Assembly (NCBI RefSeq): GCF_009176305.1
Contig: NZ_BLAJ01000001.1
Span: 434,001-498,000 of the forward strand
Direction: 5' to 3'
DNA from: Martinezella dioscoreae
GTDB lineage: Bacteria > Pseudomonadota > Alphaproteobacteria > Rhizobiales > Rhizobiaceae
Length of the DNA stretch: 64,000 bases
Made by a program: the position numbers and the translations under genes. Positions 1 through 8,973 of this stretch are shown piece by piece. Every line of letters begins with the position of its first letter. Within the stretch, counting starts at the first letter, position 1. The notes beneath the pieces were generated by a model. That model was not told the DNA's origin. It did no database searches and worked only from the letters and a program-made list of their open reading frames with translations.

Positions 1-299
1 ACGGTGCGAACATCCTTGCCAATGTGCTGATCGAGCATGGCGATCTCTTCGATGCGGCCGTGCTGATGCATCCGCTGATCCCGTTCCAGCCGCAGGACAA
101 TGCAAGGCTGGAGGGCAAGCGCGTGCTGATTACGGCAGGCGAGCGCGATCCGATCGCACCCGCTCCAGTCACCAAGGCACTCGCCGATTACTTTACGCGG
201 CAGAATGCCGAGGTCACTCTGGATTGGCATCCAGGCGGCCACGATATCAGGCCCAACGAAATCGAGGCAATCCGCAGTTTCCTAGCGCCCTACGCTTAG
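1..299 (+). CDS. Alpha/beta hydrolase (carboxylesterase/phospholipase type), 3' part only
   Basis: The reading frame is open from the first base, so the gene begins before the window and only about 99 C-terminal residues are visible. The first residues read GANILANVL, the helix that follows the nucleophile elbow (typically GxSxG) in small alpha/beta-hydrolase esterases; the Ser itself lies outside the window. Further on are VLITAGERDPIAP, which carries the likely catalytic Asp, and HPGGHDI, with the likely catalytic His. This matches the C-terminal half of the dienelactone hydrolase/YpfH-like esterase group. The substrate cannot be inferred. Confidence 0.75.
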   Translation, partial: GANILANVLIEHGDLFDAAVLMHPLIPFQPQDNARLEGKRVLITAGERDPIAPAPVTKALADYFTRQNAEVTLDWHPGGHDIRPNEIEAIRSFLAPYA

Positions 300-349
300 G
301 GCCTGCGCAAAACACCGGTTGCGCGGCAGAGATTTTGCTGCGCAGCCTG

Positions 350-913
350 CTATTTGCCGATCAGGCGCATCATCGCCTTCGCTTGAGAGGCTGCCGCGAG
401 TTTTCCCTTCTGGTCAATATAGTCCGTTCCGCAGAAGCGGTTGAGATTGGCAAAATCCATACTGTCCGGTAGCGCATGCCTTGTCTCGACAATGACCATG
501 CGCCAGGCGCAGCCGAGCATCCTGTCGGGTTGGATTGCCTGATCGCAGCCTGTGCTCAGGCATAAAGCGACATGTTTCTGCGCTCGATACCCGCCCGCTA
601 TGGCTTCCTCGTAATCGGCCTTCCAGCTATCGCGTGTATGTTCGCAGCGGGAGGGATTGCTGCTCTGGCTGCATTGCACCGTCTTGTCGACATAGGTTTG
701 CGCCGGCGGCCATAGCGGACCGTCGACCAGGCTGACGCAGCCGCACGCAAACAAGGTGGCCGACAGCAGGCGCAATTGATTCTCCTTCGACGCGGACCGC
801 CAGAACCGTAGAGCGATCACAAATATGTTCAAGATCAATATGATCCAGCCAATACCAATGGGTAGGTAGGCGTCTCCTGGTTGCCAGCGGGAAGGGGCGT
901 GGCCTTCCTGCAA
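350..913 (-). CDS. Hypothetical membrane-anchored protein
   Basis: Product of up to 187 residues, not recognised as a named family. Two hydrophobic segments near the N-terminus (about residues 18-35 and 47-63) suggest a membrane anchor. The rest (about 75-187) is soluble and has several Cys residues (including CSQSSNPSRC and LCLSTGC) that could form disulphides if periplasmic. The start is unsure: the farthest start codon is TTG at 913 and no in-frame ATG lies near the N-terminus. The gene is convergent with the esterase fragment. Confidence 0.55.
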   Translation of the reverse strand: MQEGHAPSRWQPGDAYLPIGIGWIILILNIFVIALRFWRSASKENQLRLLSATLFACGCVSLVDGPLWPPAQTYVDKTVQCSQSSNPSRCEHTRDSWKADYEEAIAGGYRAQKHVALCLSTGCDQAIQPDRMLGCAWRMVIVETRHALPDSMDFANLNRFCGTDYIDQKGKLAAASQAKAMMRLIGK

Positions 914-1019
914 CCCTTGCCATCTTCCGGCGTCCGCGACACGCAGCGACGCAAGCTTTGCTTGTGGGGATCCTTGCCGCCCGCTAATGCTCTGCCGCTA
1001 TAGGGCGGAGGATTTCATC

Positions 1020-1916
1020 GTGACGCTGGCGGAACAGCAGCAATACAGGCTGGGCGTGGCCTATGTGGCGCTTTCGGCGCTCGCCTGGTCGACCTCCGGC
1101 CTGTTCGTGCGGGCGATCCATGCCGATCTGATGACCATTCTGTTCTGCCGTGGCATCGTCTCTGGCCTCGGCGTCTTCGCGCTGTTTTTCTATATCGAGC
1201 GCCGCAACGCTTTTCGCATCCTGCGTTCCATGGGTGGTCCTTCGCTGGCGGCGACGATCTTTTCCACCGCATCCATGATCAGCGGCATCGGCTCGATCTA
1301 TTACACGTCGGTCGCCGATGCCATGGTCATCTATGCAACCGTGCCCTTTGTAACCGCGGGCGTCGCCTTCCTCTTCATCCGCGAGCGTCCAAATTTGCGG
1401 ACGCTGATTGCGAGTGGCATTGCTTTTATCGGCGTGCTCGTCATGCTTTCCGGCCATGCGAGCGATGGCGGCAGCTGGCTCGGCAAGGGGCTTGCTGCCA
1501 TCATGACGCTGACCGTCGCCTGCCTTGCCGTCGTCATGCGCCAGCATCGCGATGTGCCGATGCTACCGGCCATGGCGCTTTCCGCCTGGCTGTGTTCCTC
1601 CATTACCTTCTGGTTCGCCTCGCCGCTTTCGATCTCCGGCCAGGATCTTGGCCTGATCATCGCCTTCGGCATCATCCAGAACGCCATGGGTCTCAGCCTC
1701 TACACCTTCGGCTCGCGGCTGGTGCCGGCCTCGGATGCGGCGCTGCTGACGGCGCTCGAAGTGCCGCTGACGCCACTTTGGGTCTGGATGGTGTTCGCCG
1801 AGCGTCCTTCGACGGCGACACTCATCGGCGGGCCGATCGTGCTTGCCGCATTGTTCGGACATATCCTGTTGGAAATACGGCGAAATCGGGTGGTGACATC
1901 AACACGGACGCACTGA
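1020..1916 (+). CDS. EamA/DMT-family transporter
   Basis: About 298 residues with roughly ten hydrophobic segments arranged as two EamA repeats of five helices, the usual architecture of drug/metabolite exporters in the inner membrane. The first repeat opens with ALAWSTSGLFVRAI, a typical EamA signature, and each repeat ends in a conserved helix. I prefer the GTG at 1020 because GGCGGAGG lies 7-10 bases upstream; an in-frame ATG at 987 would add 11 residues without a ribosome-binding site. The substrate is unknown. Members of this family often export amino acids or other metabolites. Confidence 0.85.
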   Translation: MTLAEQQQYRLGVAYVALSALAWSTSGLFVRAIHADLMTILFCRGIVSGLGVFALFFYIERRNAFRILRSMGGPSLAATIFSTASMISGIGSIYYTSVADAMVIYATVPFVTAGVAFLFIRERPNLRTLIASGIAFIGVLVMLSGHASDGGSWLGKGLAAIMTLTVACLAVVMRQHRDVPMLPAMALSAWLCSSITFWFASPLSISGQDLGLIIAFGIIQNAMGLSLYTFGSRLVPASDAALLTALEVPLTPLWVWMVFAERPSTATLIGGPIVLAALFGHILLEIRRNRVVTSTRTH

Positions 1917-1977
1917 CCGTCTTGCCCCTTTCGTCTCAAAATGCTGAAATCGGTTCAGTCATCAGGAGTCGGAATCG

Positions 1978-2367
1978 ATGAAAAAGGTCTTCAACCCCGC
2001 ATCCGTCCGCCGCCCTTTCGGCAATTACAATCACGGCCTGCTGGTGCCGCCAGGCGCCAGCCTGCTGGTCACATCCGGCCAGCTCGGCATCGGTGCCGAC
2101 GATCGCATTCCGCCTGACGTCACCGGTCAGGCCGAGCTGTGTTTCAAGGCGATTGGCGCTATCCTCGAGGAGGCGGGCATGGGGTTTGCCGACGTCATCC
2201 GCGTCGGTGGTTTCGTGACCACGCGCGAGGATTTTCCCGCCTACATGGCCGTGCGTGATCGCTATGTCCAAAATCCCGCGCCGGTCTCTACGCTGCTGAT
2301 CGTCGGCGGATTTACGCGGTCCGAGTTCCTGGTCGAGGTCGAGGTCACGGCAGCCAAGGTGATGTGA
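1978..2367 (+). CDS. RidA/YjgF/UK114-family protein
   Basis: 129 residues, the usual length for the trimeric Rid family. The fold signature is visible as the SGQLGIG strand, a central helix (AELCFKAIGAILEEAG) and the C-terminal VEVEVTA strand. Canonical RidA enzymes hydrolyse reactive 2-aminoacrylate-type imines using a conserved Arg in a PARS motif. Here that segment reads PAPVST, so the Arg is absent and imine deaminase activity is doubtful. The gene overlaps the next one, so the two are probably co-translated. A role in detoxification or catabolism is inference only. Confidence 0.85.
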   Translation: MKKVFNPASVRRPFGNYNHGLLVPPGASLLVTSGQLGIGADDRIPPDVTGQAELCFKAIGAILEEAGMGFADVIRVGGFVTTREDFPAYMAVRDRYVQNPAPVSTLLIVGGFTRSEFLVEVEVTAAKVM

Positions 2368-2873
2368 TGACGATCGGTCATCTCGAGCATTCGGCCGATC
2401 CATCAATCCCCCGCATTCTGGGACTTTACGAGACGCATCTAACGGTTGCCGATCTCCAGCGCTCCATCGCCTTCTATCGCGACGTTCTGAAGCTGGAGGT
2501 CGGGACCGTCATCGAGAGCAGGAATGTCGCCTTCCTTTGGATCGACGATAAACGCATGGGCATGTTGGGCCTTTGGGAAACGGGCTGCTCCCCGCTCAAG
2601 ATGCGCCTTCATATTGCCTTCAGAACCTCTCTCGCCGATGTACTCGGCTCCGCAGCCGCATTGAAGGCTCGTGGCATTCAGCCGAAGGGGTTCAATGGCG
2701 AGCCGCTCGATGAACCCGTTGTTCTAGGTTGGATGCCGGCCGTCTCGCAATATTTTTCGGATCCCGACGGGCATTCGATCGAATTCATCCATGTGCTTGA
2801 GGAGGCCGCCGAACCAGATTTCGGTGTAAAGCCCTATTCGGAATGGTTGTCGCGACCGAAACCGTTAGCATGA
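2367..2873 (+). CDS. VOC-family (glyoxalase/bleomycin-resistance fold) protein
   Basis: 168 residues. The paired beta-alpha-beta-beta-beta modules of the vicinal oxygen chelate superfamily are visible: YETHLTVADLQRSIAFYRDVL carries the first metal-ligand His, and YFSDPDGHSIEFIHV carries the second-module His and the metal-binding Glu. Possible activities are dioxygenase, isomerase or thiol-transferase, and none can be chosen. The ATG at 2367 overlaps the RidA stop by one base. A GTG at 2364 is in frame but less likely. Coupling to a RidA homologue suggests a shared small-molecule pathway. Confidence 0.8.
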   Translation: MTIGHLEHSADPSIPRILGLYETHLTVADLQRSIAFYRDVLKLEVGTVIESRNVAFLWIDDKRMGMLGLWETGCSPLKMRLHIAFRTSLADVLGSAAALKARGIQPKGFNGEPLDEPVVLGWMPAVSQYFSDPDGHSIEFIHVLEEAAEPDFGVKPYSEWLSRPKPLA

Positions 2874-2993
2874 CAGGCGCTGAACGAGGCTTCCTCATCA
2901 TCGGCTTCTGCCGGCTCCCTTGTTGTCTATGTGAAGAAATGCCATCGATATTGCCGATCCAATGCATGTTGCGGAGAGGCATGGAAGACAAAT

Positions 2994-3722
2994 ATGACAC
3001 AAAATATCTACGACGATCCGGGCTTCTTCGAGGGCTATAGCCGCCTTCAGCGTTCCATCAACGGGTTGGCGGGTGCGGCCGAATGGCCGGCGATCCGTGC
3101 CTTGATGCCGGACATGAAGGGCCTCGACGTCGTGGATCTCGGCTGTGGTTTCGGATGGTTCTGCCGTTGGACGGCCGAGCAGGGAGCGGCCAGCGTATTG
3201 GGGCTCGACGTCTCGGAAAAAATGCTGGAACGCGCGCGAACGGAAACGGCGGATGCGCGGGTTCGCTACGATCGGGCCGATCTTGAAAGGCTAGAGCTTC
3301 CCAAGGCGAGCTTCGATCTGGTCTACAGCTCGCTCGCCTTCCACTATATCGAGGATTTCGCCGGCCTTTTGGCGACCATCCGCCAAGCACTCAAACCGGA
3401 CGGGCGTCTGATCTTTTCGATCGAGCATCCAATCTATATGGCGCCGCGACGGCCGGAATGGCTCGATGATGCCGAGGGTGGCAAGATCTGGCCGCTCAAT
3501 GCCTATCAGATCGAGGGACCGCGGGTGACGAACTGGCTCGCCGAGGGCGTCATCAAGCAGCATCGCACGATGGGCACGACGCTTAACCACCTGATCAAGT
3601 CCGGTTTCATCATCGCCCATGTCGAAGAGTGGTCGCCGAGTGATGACGACCTCGCCGCGCATCCCGATTGGGCAATCGAGCGCGAGCGGCCGATGTTTCT
3701 CCTGATCTCCACCCGGACCTGA
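2994..3722 (+). CDS. Class I SAM-dependent methyltransferase
   Basis: 242 residues. Motif I is VDLGCGFGWF (about residues 50-60), with the acidic motif II residue in VLGLDVSEKM and the post-motif FDLVYSSLAFHYIED, all typical of the Methyltransf_11/UbiE-like fold. The ATG at 2994 is preceded by GGAAG about seven bases upstream; longer forms that start further 5' lack a ribosome-binding site. The C-terminal half carries the variable acceptor-binding part (GEGVIKQHRTMGTTLNH-like region). The substrate is unknown, though a small molecule is likely. Confidence 0.85.
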   Translation: MTQNIYDDPGFFEGYSRLQRSINGLAGAAEWPAIRALMPDMKGLDVVDLGCGFGWFCRWTAEQGAASVLGLDVSEKMLERARTETADARVRYDRADLERLELPKASFDLVYSSLAFHYIEDFAGLLATIRQALKPDGRLIFSIEHPIYMAPRRPEWLDDAEGGKIWPLNAYQIEGPRVTNWLAEGVIKQHRTMGTTLNHLIKSGFIIAHVEEWSPSDDDLAAHPDWAIERERPMFLLISTRT

Positions 3723-3740
3723 GGCATGCTTCAGCATGCC
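3723..3740. repeat. Short perfect stem-loop after the methyltransferase gene
   Basis: GGCATGC-TTCA-GCATGCC, a 7-bp perfect stem with a tetraloop, begins immediately after the stop codon. No T-run follows, so it is a weak candidate for a terminator or an mRNA 3'-end stabiliser. Confidence 0.4.
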
Positions 3741-3903
3741 GTGACGGCCTAGAAGGCTGAGCCGATCTATTTTTCTTTTTGTTGATAGATTTTATAGAAA
3801 ATTAATTGCTCGCAGAGGACTGCTTCCGCAAAATGTCGTTTCTTGAGGCGCATCCTCCCCATCGATAATGTGAGGCTGTCGGCGCGATTTAGGGAAGAGT
3901 GCG

Positions 3904-4443
3904 ATGAACATGAAAACGTCCGTGGCAATCGAGAAGGCGGTGCCTGTCGCCGATCCCGACATTGCGCGCACCGAGTTTCGCAATGCCATGGCGCGGATGG
4001 CGGCGGCGGTGAACATCGTCACGACCAATGGTCCGGCCGGGCTTGCCGGCTTCGCGGCGACCGCCGTCTGCAGCGTCACGGACAGCCCGCCGACCCTGCT
4101 CGTCTGCCTCAATCGCGGCGCTTCCGTTCATCCTGCCGTCACGCAAAACGGCGTGCTCTGTGTCAATGTCCTGTCGGAAGCACATCAGGATCTGTCGCGG
4201 CTTTTCGGCGGCAAGACCCCGGTTGCCGAACGCTTTGCTGCGGCCGCATGGTCGGAACTCTCGACCGGCGCTCCGGTGCTGGAAGATGCTCTTGTCTCGT
4301 TCGATTGTCGCATCGTCCGTCAGGCCGATGGCGGCACGCATGACATCCTGCTCTGCGAAGTCGATGCTATTCGTCAACGTGACGAGGGACAGGGGCTTAT
4401 CTATTTCGACCGGGCCTATCATCCTGCGGGTTCGGCTGAATAG
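3904..4443 (+). CDS. Flavin reductase family protein (HpaC/RutF-like)
   Basis: 179 residues with the flavin-reductase split-barrel features: [17 protein letters not shown] at the N-terminus, the FMN-contact stretch [23 protein letters not shown], and a C-terminal [11 protein letters not shown] strand. Such proteins use NAD(P)H to reduce FMN or FAD and hand it to a partner monooxygenase such as HpaB or RutA. No monooxygenase is adjacent, so the partner is unknown. A RutF role would fit pyrimidine use, but the pyrimidine genes in this window belong to the reductive pathway, which does not need RutF. The start is an ATG at 3904; a second ATG follows at 3910. Confidence 0.85.
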   Translation: MNMKTSVAIEKAVPVADPDIARTEFRNAMARMAAAVNIVTTNGPAGLAGFAATAVCSVTDSPPTLLVCLNRGASVHPAVTQNGVLCVNVLSEAHQDLSRLFGGKTPVAERFAAAAWSELSTGAPVLEDALVSFDCRIVRQADGGTHDILLCEVDAIRQRDEGQGLIYFDRAYHPAGSAE

Positions 4444-4517
4444 GCTAGTTGTCCAAGCCTTTTCCGAAATTATCCACGCCGCCAAGGTCTTCGTCGTCTT
4501 GCGGCGAACAGGACCGT

Positions 4518-5291
4518 TCATGCCAGAAAGTCTTCGATCGCCTTTAAGACCAGAGCAGGATGCTCTCGGTGCGGCACATGCCCGGTATCCGGCATGATAT
4601 AGACCGGACCACGCCCGGCCGCGATGCGACGCGGATGGGCTTCGGAGCCATATTCGTCGCGGTCTCCATGAATGGCGAGCACCGGACAATGAAGCTTTTC
4701 AAGGGCCGGATCGAGGACCCAACCGGCGCGTTCGGGAGCAAGCCAGGTGTCGATCCAGGCGTGCAGCACCCACTCGGCCTTGCTGCCGTGATATTTGGCA
4801 AGCCGGGCGAAGGTTTCCGCCGATTTGAATTCCTGCTGCGCGATCCGGATACCCTGAAGGGTCTTTTCCTCCACGAAAGCCTGGGCGGCAATGGTGATCA
4901 CGGCGTGGCAGCTTTCGCCAAATCTTGCCCCCGTCTCCACCGCCATGCCGCCCCCGACGCTGTGCCCGCAGGCGACGAAGTCTCGAATGGACAACTGCTC
5001 GCAAAGAAGCGGTACGAAACGCTCGGCCTCCGATGCAATAAAATCCTGCGTCAGAAGATCGTCGCGAGCATCGGACCGGCCAAAGCCCAGCCGATCATAG
5101 GCGATGACCCGGCGACTAAGGGAATGGGCGAGTTGTTCCGGGAAATCCCGCCAGAGCGTGATGCATCCGAGGGAATCGTGAAACAGGATGATCGGTTGCT
5201 GCGATCTCAGGACGGTTGGCGTCCATGATTTGGCATAGAGGCGCTCGCCGGAGCTCTCGATCCAATGGTCCGTTTCAGCGATCTCTGCCAT
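4518..5291 (-). CDS. Alpha/beta hydrolase
   Basis: 257 residues from the ATG at 5291; a TTG at 5321 would overlap lpsL by 26 bases. The catalytic triad is visible: nucleophile Ser in CGHSVGGG (about residue 111), Asp in AIHGDRDEYG, and His in DTGHVPHREHP. The oxyanion-hole region ILFHDSLG follows the first strand. It is related to the large esterase/haloperoxidase/lipase group and the substrate is unknown. It starts five bases after the lpsL stop on the same strand, so it probably lies in the rkpK-lpsL transcription unit, although a role in polysaccharide synthesis is not shown. Confidence 0.8.
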   Translation of the reverse strand: MAEIAETDHWIESSGERLYAKSWTPTVLRSQQPIILFHDSLGCITLWRDFPEQLAHSLSRRVIAYDRLGFGRSDARDDLLTQDFIASEAERFVPLLCEQLSIRDFVACGHSVGGGMAVETGARFGESCHAVITIAAQAFVEEKTLQGIRIAQQEFKSAETFARLAKYHGSKAEWVLHAWIDTWLAPERAGWVLDPALEKLHCPVLAIHGDRDEYGSEAHPRRIAAGRGPVYIMPDTGHVPHREHPALVLKAIEDFLA

Positions 5292-5295
5292 TTGG

Positions 5296-6300
5296 TCAGT
5301 AATTTTCCTGATACCACTCAACGAAGCGCTTTACGCCTTCATCGACTTCGATCTGCGGCTTGAATCCCGTCAGCGCCACCAGGAGATCCGGCACGGCATA
5401 GGTGTTGTGGACGTCTCCGGGCTGCATGGGCAGCATCTTGCGGATCGCCTTCTTGCTGAGCATCGTCTCGATCGTCTCGACGAATGTCATCAGCCCGACG
5501 GGCTGGCCGCCGCCGATATTGACGATCCGGAAAGGGGCATTCTTCGACAGGGTGTCGATGACCGTTTCCGACACGATCCGGTTTTCCTCTGACGGCACGA
5601 CACCGATGAGACGCACGATGCCTTCGACGAGATCGTCGATATAGGTGAAATCACGGCTCATCTTGCCTTCGCCGTAGATCTCGATCGGCCTGTCGTTCCT
5701 GATGGCATCGACGAACTTGAACAGCGCCATGTCCGGGCGACCCCAGGGGCCGTAGACGGTGAAGAAGCGGAAAGCGGTCGTGGGCACGTTGAAGAGATGG
5801 GCGTAGCTGTGCGCCATCAGCTCCATGCTCTTCTTGGTCGCCGCATAGATCGTCATCTGCTCGTCGGCCTTGTCGCTTTCGGCAAAGGGGATCTTCTCGT
5901 TGGCGCCGTAGACGGAAGAGGTCGATGCCAACAGCAGGTGCTTCGGCTGCAGGTTTCTTGCCAGTTCCAGAATGTTGAACGAACCGACAAGATTGGAATC
6001 GACGTAGGAACGCGGATTTTCGAGGCTGTAGCGGACACCCGCCTGGGCGGCGAGGTGGACGATCACGTCGGGCTCGGCGAGTTCGGCGGCATGATCCAGC
6101 GCTGCCTTGTCCTCCAACATGCCTGTTACGGCCTTGAAACCGTTGGAACGCGCGAGGATGGCGGTGCGCTTCTCCTTGAGCCGAACATCGTAATAGGGTG
6201 TCATCCCGTCGAAGCCGACGACAAAATGGCCCTCGTCGAGCAGGCGCTTGGCAAGGTGGAATCCGATGAAGCCGGCAGTGCCGGTGATGAGATAACGCAT
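5296..6300 (-). CDS. lpsL: UDP-glucuronate 4-epimerase
   Basis: 334 residues of the extended short-chain dehydrogenase family. The NAD-binding GTAGFIG is at residues 7-13, the catalytic Ser/Thr region is LASTSSVYG, and the catalytic YxxxK is YAATK. The sequence is close to the bacterial UDP-GlcA 4-epimerase group, which makes UDP-galacturonate for lipopolysaccharide core and capsule. In Sinorhizobium the pair rkpK-lpsL is known to be adjacent, and here the UDP-glucose dehydrogenase lies 14 bases upstream, so the operon would convert UDP-glucose to UDP-glucuronate and then UDP-galacturonate. Confidence 0.9.
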   Translation of the reverse strand: MRYLITGTAGFIGFHLAKRLLDEGHFVVGFDGMTPYYDVRLKEKRTAILARSNGFKAVTGMLEDKAALDHAAELAEPDVIVHLAAQAGVRYSLENPRSYVDSNLVGSFNILELARNLQPKHLLLASTSSVYGANEKIPFAESDKADEQMTIYAATKKSMELMAHSYAHLFNVPTTAFRFFTVYGPWGRPDMALFKFVDAIRNDRPIEIYGEGKMSRDFTYIDDLVEGIVRLIGVVPSEENRIVSETVIDTLSKNAPFRIVNIGGGQPVGLMTFVETIETMLSKKAIRKMLPMQPGDVHNTYAVPDLLVALTGFKPQIEVDEGVKRFVEWYQENY

Positions 6301-6314
6301 AATCCCGCCCTTAC

Positions 6315-7637
6315 TTACAATGTTGCGTCACTGGAAGGTCTGCCGACGCTCGTATAGGCAAAGCCGTGCTTTGTGACCTCGTCATGGCGGTAGATGTTTC
6401 TGAGGTCGACGAGAACAGGCGCCTTCATGACGGATTTGAGCCGGGCAAAATCCAGCGCGCGGAACTGGTTCCATTCCGTCACGATGACGAGCGCGTCGGC
6501 ATCGCGCGCGGCGCTGTAGGCATCCTCGGCATAGGCAATGTTGTCGATGACCAGGCGTGCGTTGTCCATGCCTTCGGGGTCGTAACCGGTGACCGTGGCG
6601 CCGGCATCCTGCAGCGTCTGGATGATCGAGATCGCCGGGCTGTCGCGCATATCGTCGGTGTTCGGCTTGAAGGTCAGGCCGAGGACCGCGATCGCTTTGC
6701 CCCTGATATCGCCGCCCATGGCCGCGATTACCTTGCGGCCCATAGCGCGCTTGCGGTTGTCGTTGATCGACACGGTGGTTTCGATCAGGCGCACGGGGCT
6801 ATCGTAATCCTGCGCCGTCTTGGCAAGCGCCAGCGTATCCTTCGGGAAACACGAGCCGCCATAGCCGGGGCCGGCGTGCAGGAACTTCGAGCCGATGCGG
6901 CCATCGAGGCCGATGCCGCGCGAGACCTCTTGCACATTGGCGCCGACCTTTTCGCAGAGGTCGGCCATCTCGTTGATGAAGGTGATCTTCATGGCGAGAA
7001 AGGCGTTGGCCGCGTATTTGATCAGCTCGGACGTGCGGCGGGAGGTGAAGAGCAGCGGCGCCTGGTTGAGGTAGAGCGGCCGGTAGACTTCGGTCATGAC
7101 GCCGCGGGCGCGCTCGTCATTGAGGCCGATGACAATGCGGTCGGGACGCTTGAAGTCCTCGATGGCGGCACCTTCGCGCAGAAATTCCGGATTGGAGACA
7201 ATGGCGACATCTGCTTGCGGATTGGTTTCGCGCACGATGCGCTCCACTTCGTCGCCGGTGCCGACCGGTACGGTCGATTTGGTGACGATGACCGTGAAGC
7301 CCTTCACGTGCTCGGCGATCTCGCGGGCGGCGGCATAGACGTAGGAGAGGTCGGCATGGCCGTCGCCGCGCCGCGAAGGGGTGCCGACTGCGATGAAGAC
7401 GACGTCGCTTGCAGCAACGCTCGCCTCCACTTCCGTCGTGAAGGAGAGACGTCCGGCGCGGACATTGTCTGCCACGAGCTGCTCCAGGCCCGGCTCGAAA
7501 ATCGGTATTTCGCCGCGCCGCAATGCCTCGATCTTGCTCGTGTCCTTGTCGACGCAAATGACATCATGGCCGAAATCGGCAAAGCAAACACCTGACACAA
7601 GCCCCACATAACCCGAGCCGATCATCGTGATGCGCAT
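6315..7637 (-). CDS. rkpK: UDP-glucose 6-dehydrogenase
   Basis: 440 residues, normal for the Ugd/RkpK family. The N-terminal Rossmann motif is [10 protein letters not shown], the catalytic Cys (about residue 263) lies in GGSCFPKD, the central helix has [20 protein letters not shown], and the C-terminal NAD/UDP-binding domain contains [15 protein letters not shown]. The enzyme oxidises UDP-glucose twice to UDP-glucuronate in the cytoplasm, feeding surface-polysaccharide synthesis. It is the first gene of the probable rkpK-lpsL-hydrolase unit. The symbol follows the Sinorhizobium name; ugd is equivalent. Confidence 0.95.
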   Translation of the reverse strand: MRITMIGSGYVGLVSGVCFADFGHDVICVDKDTSKIEALRRGEIPIFEPGLEQLVADNVRAGRLSFTTEVEASVAASDVVFIAVGTPSRRGDGHADLSYVYAAAREIAEHVKGFTVIVTKSTVPVGTGDEVERIVRETNPQADVAIVSNPEFLREGAAIEDFKRPDRIVIGLNDERARGVMTEVYRPLYLNQAPLLFTSRRTSELIKYAANAFLAMKITFINEMADLCEKVGANVQEVSRGIGLDGRIGSKFLHAGPGYGGSCFPKDTLALAKTAQDYDSPVRLIETTVSINDNRKRAMGRKVIAAMGGDIRGKAIAVLGLTFKPNTDDMRDSPAISIIQTLQDAGATVTGYDPEGMDNARLVIDNIAYAEDAYSAARDADALVIVTEWNQFRALDFARLKSVMKAPVLVDLRNIYRHDEVTKHGFAYTSVGRPSSDATL

Positions 7638-7964
7638 GAAATTTCAATCCTTTTGCTGGCGCCGGGCTTCGCATGAAAACGCAAAGGCGGCATGGGCGAT
7701 TGTCTGCGCTTATACACAGGATCGCAGGTGACGCCTATATGCGATGCTGGGTTTAGGAGGATTGCGACAGAAGTGTCACAAAAGCTTGGTTGATTTCCTG
7801 CCGCCCTATTCGCGTGATCGCCTTGTTTTCCAAGTGAAACGAAGCCTTTGCACTTTAAGCTTATCCTCCCATTGCTTGTGATTGGCAGCATGTTGTCACA
7901 TGATGAATTTGGGCGCGGTCGTTCCATAGGGGCGGCGGTGTAGTGGGCGGTTCGGGACTATTGC
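7638..7964. other. Divergent intergenic region between rkpK and a GNAT gene
   Basis: The 327 bases between two divergent genes must hold the rkpK promoter and probably that of the acetyltransferase. I see no convincing ORF, RNA gene, long repeat or terminator here. Confidence 0.6.
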
Positions 7965-8822
7965 ATGAAATCGACTTTTGCCGTGCGGACAATGCGGGCT
8001 GGCGAGCTGGAGCTTGCTCTGGAATGGGCACGGCAAGAAGGCTGGAATCCCGGTATTGACGATGCGCCCGCTTTCTGGGAGGCAGACCCTGCCGGTTTTC
8101 TGATCGGCGCCATCGGCGAGGTGCCTGTCGGTTGTATATCGGTCGTTCGTTATGGTGAGGCCTTCGCTTTTCTTGGTCTTTACATACTGCATCCGGAGTT
8201 GCGTGGGCGGGGATACGGCAAGCAGCTCTGGAACAAGGGCATGATGCTTGCCGGCAATCGCATTGTCGGGCTGGATGGGGTCGTCGCGCAGCAGGAAAAC
8301 TACCGGCGGCACGGTTTCGAGACGGCCTATCGGACACTGAGGTATGGCGGCATTCCCAAAGTGCCTGAGGTGGACGAACAGCAGGCAAGGCAGGTGATGC
8401 CGGTCGTGGACGGCAAGCTCGAAGCGCTGGTGCATTATGATGCGGAAATCTTCCCCGGGCTGCGTCATTCCTTCATCCGGGCCTGGTGCGGTGCTCCCGA
8501 AAGGCGTGCATCCTTCATCGTCGGTGGTGGCAGCCGGGTTCGCGGCTACGGCACGATCCGCCGCTGTTTCGAGGGTTACAAGATCGGTCCGCTTTTCGCC
8601 AACAAGCCGGAGGTTGCGCTTGCGTTGATGAGCAAGCTGCTTGCCAAGACCAATGGGCAGCCCGTGTATCTTGATGTGCCGGTCGATAATGCCCAGGCGA
8701 TCATGCTTGCGGAAGATTGCGGTCTTTCTCCGGTGTTCGAGACGGCGCGCATGTATCGCGGCAAGGCACCGGAAATCCCGCTCGATCGCGTGTTCGGTGT
8801 CACCACGCTCGAGCTCGGCTAG
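7965..8822 (+). CDS. GNAT-family N-acetyltransferase, two-domain
   Basis: 285 residues. The N-terminal GNAT domain (about 1-130) has the acetyl-CoA binding motif A as LYILHPELRGRGYGKQLW, with the R/QxxGxG/A pattern RGRGYG. The C-terminal half (about 150-280) has a second GNAT-like region (YLDVPVDNAQAIMLAEDCG) of the sort called Acetyltransf_18 in related proteins. The acceptor is unknown. It is a single gene, divergent from rkpK. Confidence 0.85.
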   Translation: MKSTFAVRTMRAGELELALEWARQEGWNPGIDDAPAFWEADPAGFLIGAIGEVPVGCISVVRYGEAFAFLGLYILHPELRGRGYGKQLWNKGMMLAGNRIVGLDGVVAQQENYRRHGFETAYRTLRYGGIPKVPEVDEQQARQVMPVVDGKLEALVHYDAEIFPGLRHSFIRAWCGAPERRASFIVGGGSRVRGYGTIRRCFEGYKIGPLFANKPEVALALMSKLLAKTNGQPVYLDVPVDNAQAIMLAEDCGLSPVFETARMYRGKAPEIPLDRVFGVTTLELG

Positions 8823-8973
8823 ATCTGGCTCGTCCGACTGCTGGGAGCAGGCGGCAACATTAACGTTAACAAACGAATAACGGTCCCGCCGGAGGTTTAA
8901 TCAACCTTAACGGCTGCTTCTTCGACCCAGCCGCTATATAAGTCCTGCGGGGGCGCCAAGGGGAAGTTGAACA

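Noticed and set aside
8823..8973. Clustered TTAAC repeats upstream of the methyltransferase gene as CtrA sites
   Set aside because: The spacing (TTAA-N2-TTAA and TTAA-N6-TTAA) does not fit the TTAA-N7-TTAA CtrA box, so I do not call it an operator.
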